Below are positions 1-5,975 of a stretch of 7,145 nucleotides of DNA, piece by piece. Each line of letters opens with the position of its first letter. The stretch's first letter is position 1. The notes below the pieces were generated by a model. That model was not told where the DNA came from. It searched no databases and worked only from the letters and a program-made list of their open reading frames with translations. A program made the translations under genes and the position numbers. The stretch is taken from positions 1 through 7,145 of the forward strand of contig JAQTLJ010000063.1 of NCBI GenBank assembly GCA_028714935.1. Direction: 5' to 3'. Origin of the DNA: Candidatus Margulisiibacteriota bacterium. Its GTDB lineage: Bacteria; Margulisbacteria; WOR-1; O2-12-FULL-45-9.

Positions 1-188
1 CCATTGACCTTAATGGTTTTCCCGGAGGCCAGGTCAATAAAGCAGATACCGATCTTATGCCCGTAGGGAGCGGCCAGGGCTTTTAGCTTTTGCTCCAGCG
101 CGGCCAGTTTTATCTCATTGAATTCGGCTAAGGCGCGGCCGGATAAAATTACGATCAAGGCTAAAGTCAATAAAAAATATTTCCGCAC
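1..188 (-). CDS. Exported class A beta-lactamase-like serine hydrolase, N-terminal fragment
   Basis: Only the first 62 codons are present; the gene runs off the left edge. The GTG start is followed by a signal peptide (basic VRKYF, hydrophobic LLTLALIVIL, likely cleavage after GRALA). The mature start has a helix with LAALEQKLKALAAPYG and then a strand pair KIGICFIDLASGKTIKVNG. That order of helix, 'vgv-x-DL-x-tGk', then 'N' matches the beginning of class A beta-lactamase/D-Ala-D-Ala-peptidase-like serine hydrolases; the SxxK active site would lie just outside the window, so activity cannot be judged. An in-frame TGA lies at 203-201 and no other start codon follows before GTG, so GTG is the only sensible start that keeps the signal peptide. 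There is no Shine-Dalgarno sequence, and the predicted transcription start falls on the GTG itself. By family it would act in the periplasm on beta-lactams or peptidoglycan peptides. It could instead be a related non-lactamase hydrolase. Confidence 0.62.
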   Translation of the reverse strand, partial: MRKYFLLTLALIVILSGRALAEFNEIKLAALEQKLKALAAPYGHKIGICFIDLASGKTIKVN

Positions 189-194
189 GAGTTT

Positions 195-222
195 ATTATA
201 TCATGACGGCCAGCTTTGTGAA
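195..222 (-). promoter_or_regulatory. Predicted sigma70-type promoter for the beta-lactamase-like gene
   Basis: Read on the minus strand, TTCACA (222-217, 5 of 6 matches to TTGACA) is followed after 16 bp by a perfect TATAAT (200-195). Placing the last T of the -10 at position -7 puts +1 at base 188, the G of the GTG start codon, which implies a leaderless message. This is pattern matching against the general bacterial consensus, without experimental support. Confidence 0.55.
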
Positions 223-244
223 ATTTCGCTATTCGGGGTATAAT
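216..244 (+). promoter_or_regulatory. Predicted sigma70-type promoter for the outer-membrane protein gene
   Basis: TTGTGA (216-221, 4 of 6 consensus matches) and a perfect TATAAT (239-244) are separated by the optimal 17 bp. The expected start is A251, giving a 26-nt leader that contains AGGTG at 264-268, eight bases before the TTG start. The -35 hexamer overlaps the opposing promoter's -35 in five bases (217-221), so the two divergent promoters probably compete for, or share, polymerase and any regulator. Confidence 0.6.
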
Positions 245-276
245 AGTAATACTCCTCCAGGCCAGGTGCTTAAATC

Positions 277-3200
277 TTGTTCAAAAAAGCAGCTTTATTA
301 TTGATTTTTCTTGCCTTTACGGGCCTTTCGGCCGGTAACGCCCTGGATAAATATTATGAAAAGGCGATCTATGCCGATGAATATGGGGTCAGCTTTTATC
401 CCGATTACCCGCTAACTGTTGGTGGAACCATCACCATTCGCCTCCGGACTTTTAAGCCCGCCCAAAAAGTGACGCTTTATTCCGACCGCGAACTCGAGAT
501 CCCGATGACCTATAAGAACGGCCATTGGTGGGGAAAATTCAAGATCCCGGAAGATTATAAAGAGGGCGGCCATTATTTTACCGTTTGGATCAAATATCCA
601 GTTGCTGCTCCAGCGAAAAAGGGAGACTGGCTGTCAGGTTTTTGGGAGCGGTTGACTTTCCAGAAAAAGAGCGCAGTGTTCTGGTCTAAAAGCGCCATCT
701 GGTATCAGGCTTTTAGAAAAAAGGAAGCGATCGAGAAGGCCAAAGAAGCAATAACTGGTTATCCAACTTATGAAGCTTATGAATCAGCGGAGGAATTCCC
801 GCCGCCGGTCACCGGCGAAGCGATCGAGATAGAAGTTATCAGTCCGGAGGCCGCTCCGCTGCTGATCAAGGGGAGCCAGAGCATAACTTTTAAAACGCGC
901 ACGCTCGAAGGGACCAAAGAGGGGAGCGCGCCGGGGACATTGCAAACCCGGGAAGAGACGCTGCGTATTAATATTGCCGGCCGGGCGGCTGATACTGATA
1001 TCGAAGCCGCGCTTTACCGGTCAACCGCGCTGGGCGTTGATGTGATCGGGGAACGGGACGAAAAGATTTCCATTCTTTTGCGGCGGGGGAGTACGGAAGC
1101 GTACCTTGGTGATTTTACGGCGGATCTGACAGAAACGGAGTTCGCTAAATTGAACAAGGTCCTTTCCGGGGTAAATGTTAAGGGGGATTACAACCGCTGG
1201 GGGTTTAATGCGCTTTACTCATCGCCAAAGGGTGAAGGGAAATTCAGCCGGATGTACGGGAACGGCACGCAAGGCCCTTACCAACTGGCGAACGCTCCGG
1301 TAGTGATCGACAGCGAGAGGGTTTACGTTGATGGGATCCTGCTGACGCGGGGGGATGGGTATACGATCGATTATCAAGCCGGGACGATAACTTTCCTGAA
1401 AGCAGTGATCGATGCCAAATCGATCATCCAGGTCTATTACGACTGGCGGCAAACCGTTTACCAGCACGCCACTTATGGTTTAAGGACTTATGTGAAGCCG
1501 TCGCCGAATTTCAAGCTGGGAGCGACTTATCTTGAAGACTCGGACAACCTGGCCGGCGCGCAGGAGATCAGGAGCAGCATGACGGGGGAAGCTGTTAGCC
1601 CGCAGCGCCACTTTGTTGTCGGGGCGGACGGCAGTCTTGTTTCAGAAAAGATCTCTGCTCAGGGAGAGATCGCCTATTCAAGCAAAAATCTTGATCTGCT
1701 CACGCCAGGGGCGACCAATGAAACCGGCCGGGCAGGAAAGTTGAATATCAGTTCGAGCCTGGGACCGTTCGGGTTGACCGCGAATGTTAAAAGGGTCGGC
1801 CCAAAATTCGAATCGATCGCCGACCCTTATCCGAAGCAGGATGTTTGGGAATACGGGGCTGGCCTAAGTTTCCGTCCGGGCTCAGTTTTTGGCGGCAAAA
1901 CTGATTATGCTTACCAAAAATATACCCAGGACGGAGTGATATATGAGAATCTCTACAAGACCGCTAAGGCGATGCTGACCCCGGAGAGACTGCCGTCGCT
2001 TGATTATAACTTCTCGGAAAGCGACGAGAGCAATGATCCGGTAACGGGGGACACGATCCGCCGGGTGATCACCAGAAACTCGGCGGAAATGGCGCAGCAG
2101 CTGGGAGCTTTTTCCGCCAGCCTGAAAGGGTCGCTGGAAAAATGGCTGAACCGATCGCCATCCGAAGAAGTGACGGATTACCGGCGGATGAACCTTGGGC
2201 TGGCAACGATTGGGCTGGAGAAAGTAACCTTTGCCTCGAATGTCGAGCTGGAGGAGCGCCGGGAACCGACCGGACAGGAGCCGTTCCGCCGGACGTATAA
2301 CCTTAATCTGTCCGCCACTCCAGCCAGGAACTATTTTGTTTCTTCTTCTCTACAGGTTGTTAATGACAGCGCGCTGGGGGAGACGAACGTGGTTGACCTG
2401 GCTTATCGGGCGCAGCCGTCCGAGGCCTTTAAGACCGACGGCAAATATACGATCACGTCTGTCCGGGAGGAATTCCCGGTCACAAGTGAAGCGGTCTCCA
2501 AGCAGACAGGCTCTTTTTCTTTTGATCTCCGGCCGGTTAAGGCGCTGCGCTTGCGATATTTATTTAAACCGAGCTTTACGCAGATCTTAAGGACCGAGAC
2601 CTTAAGCTACAGCAATGAGCAGCAACAGGCCGAAGTGAACGTGATCCCGGTGCAATACGCGATGTTCGGCCTGATATATAAACTGGGCAAGTCGTTCAAT
2701 ATTTATAAGAATGATTATCCCGATTATAAGGTCAAGGAAAATACGGAAAATACTGATTCGGCTTTATACACAATAAAGATGGCGCCGCTGGAGATACTAT
2801 CGATCGAGCTGAACTATTTGCATGAAAACTCTCTGACGACCAGCTTAGCGGCCACACAAGAGCCGTACACTTATGTTCAGGGGAGGGGCTTGACCAGAAA
2901 ATTCGACCTGGTTGCCAAGACCTCTCTTTCCGAACAGTTCTCGATCGATTCACGGTACACTTATGAAAAGGATGACGAAGGATCGGGGGAAGCACTGTCG
3001 AGCCTGGTTAATACTAAAAGCCATACCGCTGCGCTCAAAGGGACCTGGAATATGTCGGAGAAGTGGACCTTCTCCGTTTCCGGCGCCTACAGCCGGACAA
3101 CTGACTACATCCTGTCCCAGGTCACCTATACTCTTGCTCCGGGTTTTGGGGTTATTTATCGCTTGGAAGATAAATTCCGGGTCGATTTTGACTACACGTA

Positions 3201-3369
3201 TTCCAAATCGTATTCCGGGGCGGAAACAGAAAAAAACAATTATTCGCTCAGGACAAAATACGCCCTGAGCGATTTTGTCAACGTTACGCTCCGCGTTGAT
3301 CAGGAGGTCAGCCGGGCGCCGGATTACCGGCTGACCGATGTGACCGGCAACGTTGAGATTAATCTGTAA
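277..3369 (+). CDS. Large exported outer-membrane/cell-surface protein, probable beta-barrel
   Basis: Exported 1030-residue protein of unknown specific function. Residues 1-22 form a signal peptide (MFKK, hydrophobic core, AGNA then LD). Residues 23-105 look like an Ig-like beta-sandwich, with PDYPLTVGGTITIRLRTF and a GHWWGKFKIPEDY strand pair. Residues about 110-180 are a charged, partly helical linker ending in PPPVTG. Residues about 230-375 form a module seen in several very large bacterial surface proteins: LRINIAGR, then YLGDFTADLTETEFAKLNK, then YGNGTQGPYQLA near 327, then VYVDGILLTRGDGYTIDY and GTITF at 349-373. The remaining 650 residues alternate polar and hydrophobic residues in many short strands separated by DS/DE-rich turns, as in an outer-membrane barrel, and the chain ends in NVEINL. 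That end lacks the usual terminal aromatic, so barrel insertion is inferred. The TTG start is supported by AGGTG eight bases upstream and by the signal peptide directly after it. Possible roles are surface attachment, transport or structural support. Confidence 0.8.
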   Translation: MFKKAALLLIFLAFTGLSAGNALDKYYEKAIYADEYGVSFYPDYPLTVGGTITIRLRTFKPAQKVTLYSDRELEIPMTYKNGHWWGKFKIPEDYKEGGHYFTVWIKYPVAAPAKKGDWLSGFWERLTFQKKSAVFWSKSAIWYQAFRKKEAIEKAKEAITGYPTYEAYESAEEFPPPVTGEAIEIEVISPEAAPLLIKGSQSITFKTRTLEGTKEGSAPGTLQTREETLRINIAGRAADTDIEAALYRSTALGVDVIGERDEKISILLRRGSTEAYLGDFTADLTETEFAKLNKVLSGVNVKGDYNRWGFNALYSSPKGEGKFSRMYGNGTQGPYQLANAPVVIDSERVYVDGILLTRGDGYTIDYQAGTITFLKAVIDAKSIIQVYYDWRQTVYQHATYGLRTYVKPSPNFKLGATYLEDSDNLAGAQEIRSSMTGEAVSPQRHFVVGADGSLVSEKISAQGEIAYSSKNLDLLTPGATNETGRAGKLNISSSLGPFGLTANVKRVGPKFESIADPYPKQDVWEYGAGLSFRPGSVFGGKTDYAYQKYTQDGVIYENLYKTAKAMLTPERLPSLDYNFSESDESNDPVTGDTIRRVITRNSAEMAQQLGAFSASLKGSLEKWLNRSPSEEVTDYRRMNLGLATIGLEKVTFASNVELEERREPTGQEPFRRTYNLNLSATPARNYFVSSSLQVVNDSALGETNVVDLAYRAQPSEAFKTDGKYTITSVREEFPVTSEAVSKQTGSFSFDLRPVKALRLRYLFKPSFTQILRTETLSYSNEQQQAEVNVIPVQYAMFGLIYKLGKSFNIYKNDYPDYKVKENTENTDSALYTIKMAPLEILSIELNYLHENSLTTSLAATQEPYTYVQGRGLTRKFDLVAKTSLSEQFSIDSRYTYEKDDEGSGEALSSLVNTKSHTAALKGTWNMSEKWTFSVSGAYSRTTDYILSQVTYTLAPGFGVIYRLEDKFRVDFDYTYSKSYSGAETEKNNYSLRTKYALSDFVNVTLRVDQEVSRAPDYRLTDVTGNVEINL

Positions 3370-3381
3370 CCGTGATAAAAT
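3353..3381 (+). promoter_or_regulatory. Predicted extended -10 promoter for ruvC-ruvA
   Basis: TTGAGA (3353-3358, 5 of 6) lies inside the last codons of the outer-membrane protein gene. It is followed after 17 bp by TGATAAAAT (3373-3381), an extended -10 (TGn plus a 5 of 6 hexamer). The predicted start is near 3387-3390, at or within three bases of the ruvC ATG. No Shine-Dalgarno precedes that ATG, which agrees with leaderless translation. The 20-bp gap also allows read-through from the upstream gene, since no terminator is visible there. Confidence 0.55.
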
Positions 3382-3389
3382 GAATTATC

Positions 3390-3872
3390 ATGCTTACTTT
3401 GGGTGTTGACCCAGGGACAGCGACTACCGGTTATGGCTTGATCGCTGAAAAGGGCGAAAAGCTTGTTTTTGTTGACCACGGCGTGATCCTTACCTCCAGT
3501 AAAGAAACGGCCCAGTCCAGACTGCGCAATATTTACGTTGAAATAAAAAAGCTCATTAAAAAACATCGGCCGGAAGCGATCGCTATCGAGAAGCTCTTTT
3601 TTGGCGCTAACACCAAGACCGCGATCGCGGTCGGGCAGGCGAGGGGGATGACCTTGCTGGCGGCGGCGGAAGCGAAGGTGCCGGTCGCCGAATACACGCC
3701 GCTGGAAGTTAAAATGGCTGTGACCGGTTACGGCAAGGCCGACAAGAAACAGGTCCAGCAGATGGTCAAAACCTTGCTCGGGCTGGCCATCGTCCCTAAA
3801 CCGGATGACGCGGCGGACGCCCTGGCGATCGCCATTTGCCATCTTCATTCCTATAAGGTGCTGGCATTATGA
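3390..3872 (+). CDS. ruvC: Crossover junction endodeoxyribonuclease RuvC
   Basis: RuvC is the Holliday-junction resolvase. It cuts symmetrically opposed strands of four-way junctions while bound to RuvAB during recombinational repair in the cytoplasm. The 160-residue product is near the family norm. All four catalytic acidic residues are visible: D7 in LGVDPG, E67 in IAIEKLFF, and D140 and D143 in the PDDAADALAIAICH block. F70/F71 correspond to the region that stacks on junction bases. The central stretch NTKTAIAVGQARG and the YTPLEVKMAVTGYGKADKKQV segment are also typical. The ATG start gives the family's usual N-terminus MLTLGVDPGTATTGYG. There is no Shine-Dalgarno, but a good promoter ends eight bases upstream. 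The stop overlaps the ruvA start as ATGA, so translation is coupled. The gene contains three GCGATCGC palindromes. Confidence 0.97.
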   Translation: MLTLGVDPGTATTGYGLIAEKGEKLVFVDHGVILTSSKETAQSRLRNIYVEIKKLIKKHRPEAIAIEKLFFGANTKTAIAVGQARGMTLLAAAEAKVPVAEYTPLEVKMAVTGYGKADKKQVQQMVKTLLGLAIVPKPDDAADALAIAICHLHSYKVLAL

Positions 3873-4465
3873 TCTCACATCTGAGCGGCAGATTGGAACA
3901 TATCGACAAGAACCATGTGGTGGTCGATGTCGGGAATGTCGGTTATCAGGTCAACGTCCCAAGCGCAACCTTGAACCGGCTTCCCAAAGTCGGCGAGCAG
4001 GTCAAGTTATTCACCATCCAGATCGTCCGCGAAGATGATATCTCACTTTACGGCTTCTTGAATAAGGAAGAGCGGGCGCTGTTCTCACTTCTCCTGTCGG
4101 TTTCCGGCATCGGGCCGAAACTGGCCATGGCGTTGATCTCCGGATTTCCGCTGGATAAACTCGTTGCCGCCATTGCCCAGGCTGATATCGCGCTCCTCTC
4201 TTCGATCTCCGGCGTCGGCCGCAAGACGGCGGAAAGGATGGTGGTTGAGCTGAAGGAAAAGATCGGCAAAGCTTACGCCATCAAGCCGGCGGAGATGGGA
4301 GCCGGGATCAAGGGTGAAAGCACGCTGATCTCGGACGCGATCTCCGCGCTGATCTCTCTCGGTTATTCCCCGCGGGAAGCCCGCGAAGTTATTCTCCAGG
4401 TAAATACCGAGAAGCTGGCCTCAGTGGAAGAGATAATCAAAAAGGCCTTGAAGAGCCTGGTCTAG
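3869..4465 (+). CDS. ruvA: Holliday junction branch-migration DNA-binding subunit RuvA
   Basis: RuvA tetramers hold the four-way junction in an open square shape and load the RuvB motor onto it. The 198-residue length is normal. Residues 1-63 form the OB-fold domain I (MISHLSGRLEHIDKNHVVVD, then VGYQVNVP). Residues about 65-140 form domain II, with two helix-hairpin-helix motifs, LLSVSGIGPKLAMALISG and LSSISGVGRKTAERMVVEL, which contact the DNA backbone. After a flexible linker, residues about 150-198 form domain III, the RuvB-binding three-helix piece (LISDAISALISLGYSPREAR to EEIIKKALKSLV). AAGGTG lies eight bases before the ATG, and the start overlaps the ruvC stop by four bases. ruvB, a common next gene, is not downstream; instead the 3' end overlaps a convergent HAD gene by 29 bp. 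Confidence 0.97.
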   Translation: MISHLSGRLEHIDKNHVVVDVGNVGYQVNVPSATLNRLPKVGEQVKLFTIQIVREDDISLYGFLNKEERALFSLLLSVSGIGPKLAMALISGFPLDKLVAAIAQADIALLSSISGVGRKTAERMVVELKEKIGKAYAIKPAEMGAGIKGESTLISDAISALISLGYSPREAREVILQVNTEKLASVEEIIKKALKSLV

Positions 4466-4970
4466 GTTTTCCCAGCACCCAGGCCTCAGCCAGCCGCATC
4501 CATTTCCGGAAGATAAAAGTTTCCTCGGTCAAATGTTTTACGTAGATGCTGAAGATATTTAATAAATTCGCACCCAGGATATCCATGAACAGCTGGTCGC
4601 CGATCATGGCGGTGTTTTCCGGCTTGGACTGCAGGATCTTCATTGAATTCCAGAAGGCGAAAGGGAGCGGCTTAAATCCCAGCGACATCGCCGGCAGTCC
4701 CAGGGTATCCCCGATATATTTTACCCTTAAAGGATGGCGGCTGTTACTGGTCAGGCAGAGCCGGAAGCCCTCGTTTTTGCGGTCAACGACCCATTCAAAT
4801 ACCTGAGGGGAAATATCGTTCACAGTGCGGGGGAGGAGGGTATCATCTATGTCAAGGATCAGGGCTTCGATCCCCTTATCTTTCAGGGCCTTGAAATTAA
4901 TTTCATGGATATCGTTAACGACCAGTTTTGGCTGGAATAGGTTACTAAGATTGTTCCACGAGCCGCTCAA
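4437..4970 (-). CDS. YqeG-type HAD-superfamily phosphatase
   Basis: A HAD hydrolase resembling the YqeG/IIIA group (small cytoplasmic phosphatases, physiological substrate uncertain). Using a TTG start the product is 177 residues, close to the family's usual length. Motif I is LILDIDDTLLP with aspartates D40 and D42, motif II is LTSNS with T74, motif III is the lysine K100 in LGFKPLP, and motif IV is MIGDQLFMDILGAN with D125 and D130. The N-terminal FQPKLVVNDIHEINFKALKDKG matches the family's lead-in before motif I. The TTG at 4970 was chosen because a strong AAGGAGG lies seven bases upstream (4984-4978) and the longer ATG reading at 5015 has no family similarity in its extra 15 residues. The gene starts 26 bp inside the DUF4911-like gene and ends 29 bp inside ruvA on the other strand. 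It is last in the fumarase-led cluster. Confidence 0.87.
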   Translation of the reverse strand: MSGSWNNLSNLFQPKLVVNDIHEINFKALKDKGIEALILDIDDTLLPRTVNDISPQVFEWVVDRKNEGFRLCLTSNSRHPLRVKYIGDTLGLPAMSLGFKPLPFAFWNSMKILQSKPENTAMIGDQLFMDILGANLLNIFSIYVKHLTEETFIFRKWMRLAEAWVLGKPRPGSSRPF

Positions 4971-5175
4971 ACTGGACCCTCCTTCCCAGGCTGGCAAGCA
5001 GTTTGGCAAAATCATTCTGGAAATCAGGCGAGACCATAAGTTTTAAGGTTGCCGTCGGCCCGACCTCCGGTTTGGGCGTGCGGATGGCGGCCATCCCCTC
5101 AAACGCCTCAAAGAACGGGCAAATAACGTAAATATCTTCTTTTTTAACTTTTAAGAAATAGTTGATGGAATCCAT
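4945..5175 (-). CDS. DUF4911-like small protein
   Basis: A 76-residue cytoplasmic protein with no signal peptide or membrane segment. The pattern FLKVKKEDIYVICPFFEAFEGMAAIRTPKP, then ATLKLMVSPDFQNDFAKLLASL, fits the short uncharacterised DUF4911 family as remembered (a beta-alpha-beta layout with a conserved E-G-x-A-x-x-R-T turn). No catalytic residues can be named. Its ATG shares one base with the stop of the preceding gene (TAATG) and there is no Shine-Dalgarno, so it is probably translated by re-initiation. Its last 26 bases carry the start of the YqeG-like gene in another frame. The family assignment is tentative, but codon pattern and tight packing make the gene itself likely. Confidence 0.72.
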   Translation of the reverse strand: MDSINYFLKVKKEDIYVICPFFEAFEGMAAIRTPKPEVGPTATLKLMVSPDFQNDFAKLLASLGRRVQFERLVEQS

Positions 5176-5975
5176 TAAAGTTTTTCAATGTAAAACAAGA
5201 CCACGACCGGCAGGTCCTTGCGCAGGAGGCTGTTGATCTCTTTAAGCTTTTTGTGCCGCTCTTCTTTTAAGGCAATATTGATGTTAGTTAATTTATCCAG
5301 CAGTTCGTCGACTTTCGGGTTAGAATAGCCGGTAAAATTCGCGTCACCACCTGTTTTAAAAAGCGGCTCAACCAGGCTGTAACTGTCAGCCAGAGAAGCA
5401 GTTGCTTCTTCGGTCGAGAAGAGTTCTTCCATCCCGGCTTTATAGCCCATCAGAAAGAAGTCGTATTTACCGGACGAAAGCTCTGTTGCCCATTTGGACT
5501 CCTCTTGGAAGCTGACCTGGACAAGCTCGACCTTGATCCCGATGCTTTTCAGGTCAGTCCTGATTTTTTCTGCAATCGCGACGGTTTTTATGCCGTCGGT
5601 ATGCAACAGGGTTAAAGTTTTAAGGCGCGGGTCATTGATCGGATAGCCGGCCTTCTTCATGATGAGCTTGGCGTATTTTTGGTCATAACTGAATGATTCC
5701 AGGTCGGGATCGTAGCCGATCATCCCCGGGGGGATAAAACTGACCGGCGTCGTTTCTTCGCTGACAATGTCCGTAGAAATATAGTCCCGGTCAACAGCAT
5801 AATTAATCGCGGTCCGGACGTTCCGATCTTTAAAAAGGTCGTGCTTCAGGTTCATGCCGAGAAACCAGATGCCATCGTACTCTTTTGCTGAAGCAAAAGA
5901 GTAAATAACCAATGACCAAGATACAAATATCAAACAAATTACAAATTTCAATATCCAATTTTTATTTGCTAGCAT
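5175..5975 (-). CDS. Miniature family-5 extracellular solute-binding protein (single-lobe)
   Basis: Exported protein related to DppA/OppA-type peptide- or nickel-binding proteins, but only 266 residues against about 500-550 normally. Residues 1-30 are a signal peptide (MLANKNWILK, hydrophobic FVICLIFVSWSLVIY, cleavage near FASA then KEYDG; no lipobox). The rest aligns by eye with the later part of the family: WFLGMNLKHDLFKDRNVRTA and INYAVDRDYI, then IPPGMIGYDP with YDQKYAKLIMKKAGYP, then AEKIRTDLKSIGIKVELVQV, then LSSGKYDFFLMGYKA, then FTGYSNPKVDELLDKL, ending LPVVVLFYIEKL. This corresponds to the contiguous domain III; the ligand-facing partner lobe and the C-terminal return strands are missing. 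The ATG has AAGGA only three bases upstream. An in-frame TTG at 5996 with AGGGAG eight bases upstream would add seven residues and is a real alternative. No permease or ATPase gene is nearby. It may be a new single-lobe binder or a decaying remnant, although the frame is intact. Confidence 0.8.
   Translation of the reverse strand: MLANKNWILKFVICLIFVSWSLVIYSFASAKEYDGIWFLGMNLKHDLFKDRNVRTAINYAVDRDYISTDIVSEETTPVSFIPPGMIGYDPDLESFSYDQKYAKLIMKKAGYPINDPRLKTLTLLHTDGIKTVAIAEKIRTDLKSIGIKVELVQVSFQEESKWATELSSGKYDFFLMGYKAGMEELFSTEEATASLADSYSLVEPLFKTGGDANFTGYSNPKVDELLDKLTNINIALKEERHKKLKEINSLLRKDLPVVVLFYIEKL
5878..5903. repeat. Perfect inverted repeat, 12-bp arms with 2-nt loop
   Basis: TACTCTTTTGCT pairs exactly with AGCAAAAGAGTA around a GA centre. 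On the coding strand of the solute-binding-protein gene it encodes Y-S-F-A-S-A-K-E-Y, the predicted signal-peptide cleavage region. No run of U follows in either direction, so it does not look like a rho-independent terminator. It sits exactly where the AT-rich tract meets the conserved solute-binding sequence. Confidence 0.85.
5904..5970. repeat. AT-rich quasi-repetitive tract encoding a signal-peptide core
   Basis: GC is about 23% here (16 of 70 bases in 5901-5970), against roughly half in the flanking genes. The plus strand is made of ACAAAT words (5923, 5934, 5941) and related CAA/CCAA units; the minus strand reads as a series of ATTTG, ATTG and TTGG words. It resembles dispersed AATTTG-type intergenic repeats remembered from uncultivated bacterial genomes, an impression not checked by search. 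It codes for most of the hydrophobic segment LKFVICLIFVSWSLVIY and overlaps the fumB stop codon. Confidence 0.55.
5930..5942 (+). repeat. 13-bp direct repeat, copy 1
   Basis: TCAAACAAATTAC recurs exactly at 5993-6005, 63 bp away. This copy lies within the AT-rich tract, inside the signal-peptide codons of the solute-binding protein. Confidence 0.8.

Noticed and set aside
2231..2590. Second plus-strand frame inside the surface-protein gene
   Set aside because: Its product is Arg/Ser/Leu-rich without structure, in the +2 shadow of an intact long gene.
3324..3848. 174-codon open frame on the minus strand across ruvC
   Set aside because: It lies fully antisense to a gene with all RuvC catalytic residues; its product is Arg/Asp/His-rich low-similarity sequence typical of a reverse-frame shadow.
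4455..4484. Inverted repeat GCCTGG/CCAGGC at the ruvA/HAD gene junction as a bidirectional terminator
   Set aside because: The stem is only 6 bp with an 18-base loop and is not followed by a T-run on either strand.
4971..5015. ATG start at 5015 for the HAD gene
   Set aside because: The extra 15 codons lie inside the DUF4911-like gene, show no family similarity, and the much better AAGGAGG signal points to TTG at 4970.
5878..5903. Hairpin as a rho-independent terminator of the fumarase genes
   Set aside because: The stem is strong but is followed by mixed sequence rather than a U tract, and it lies inside an open, conserved coding frame.
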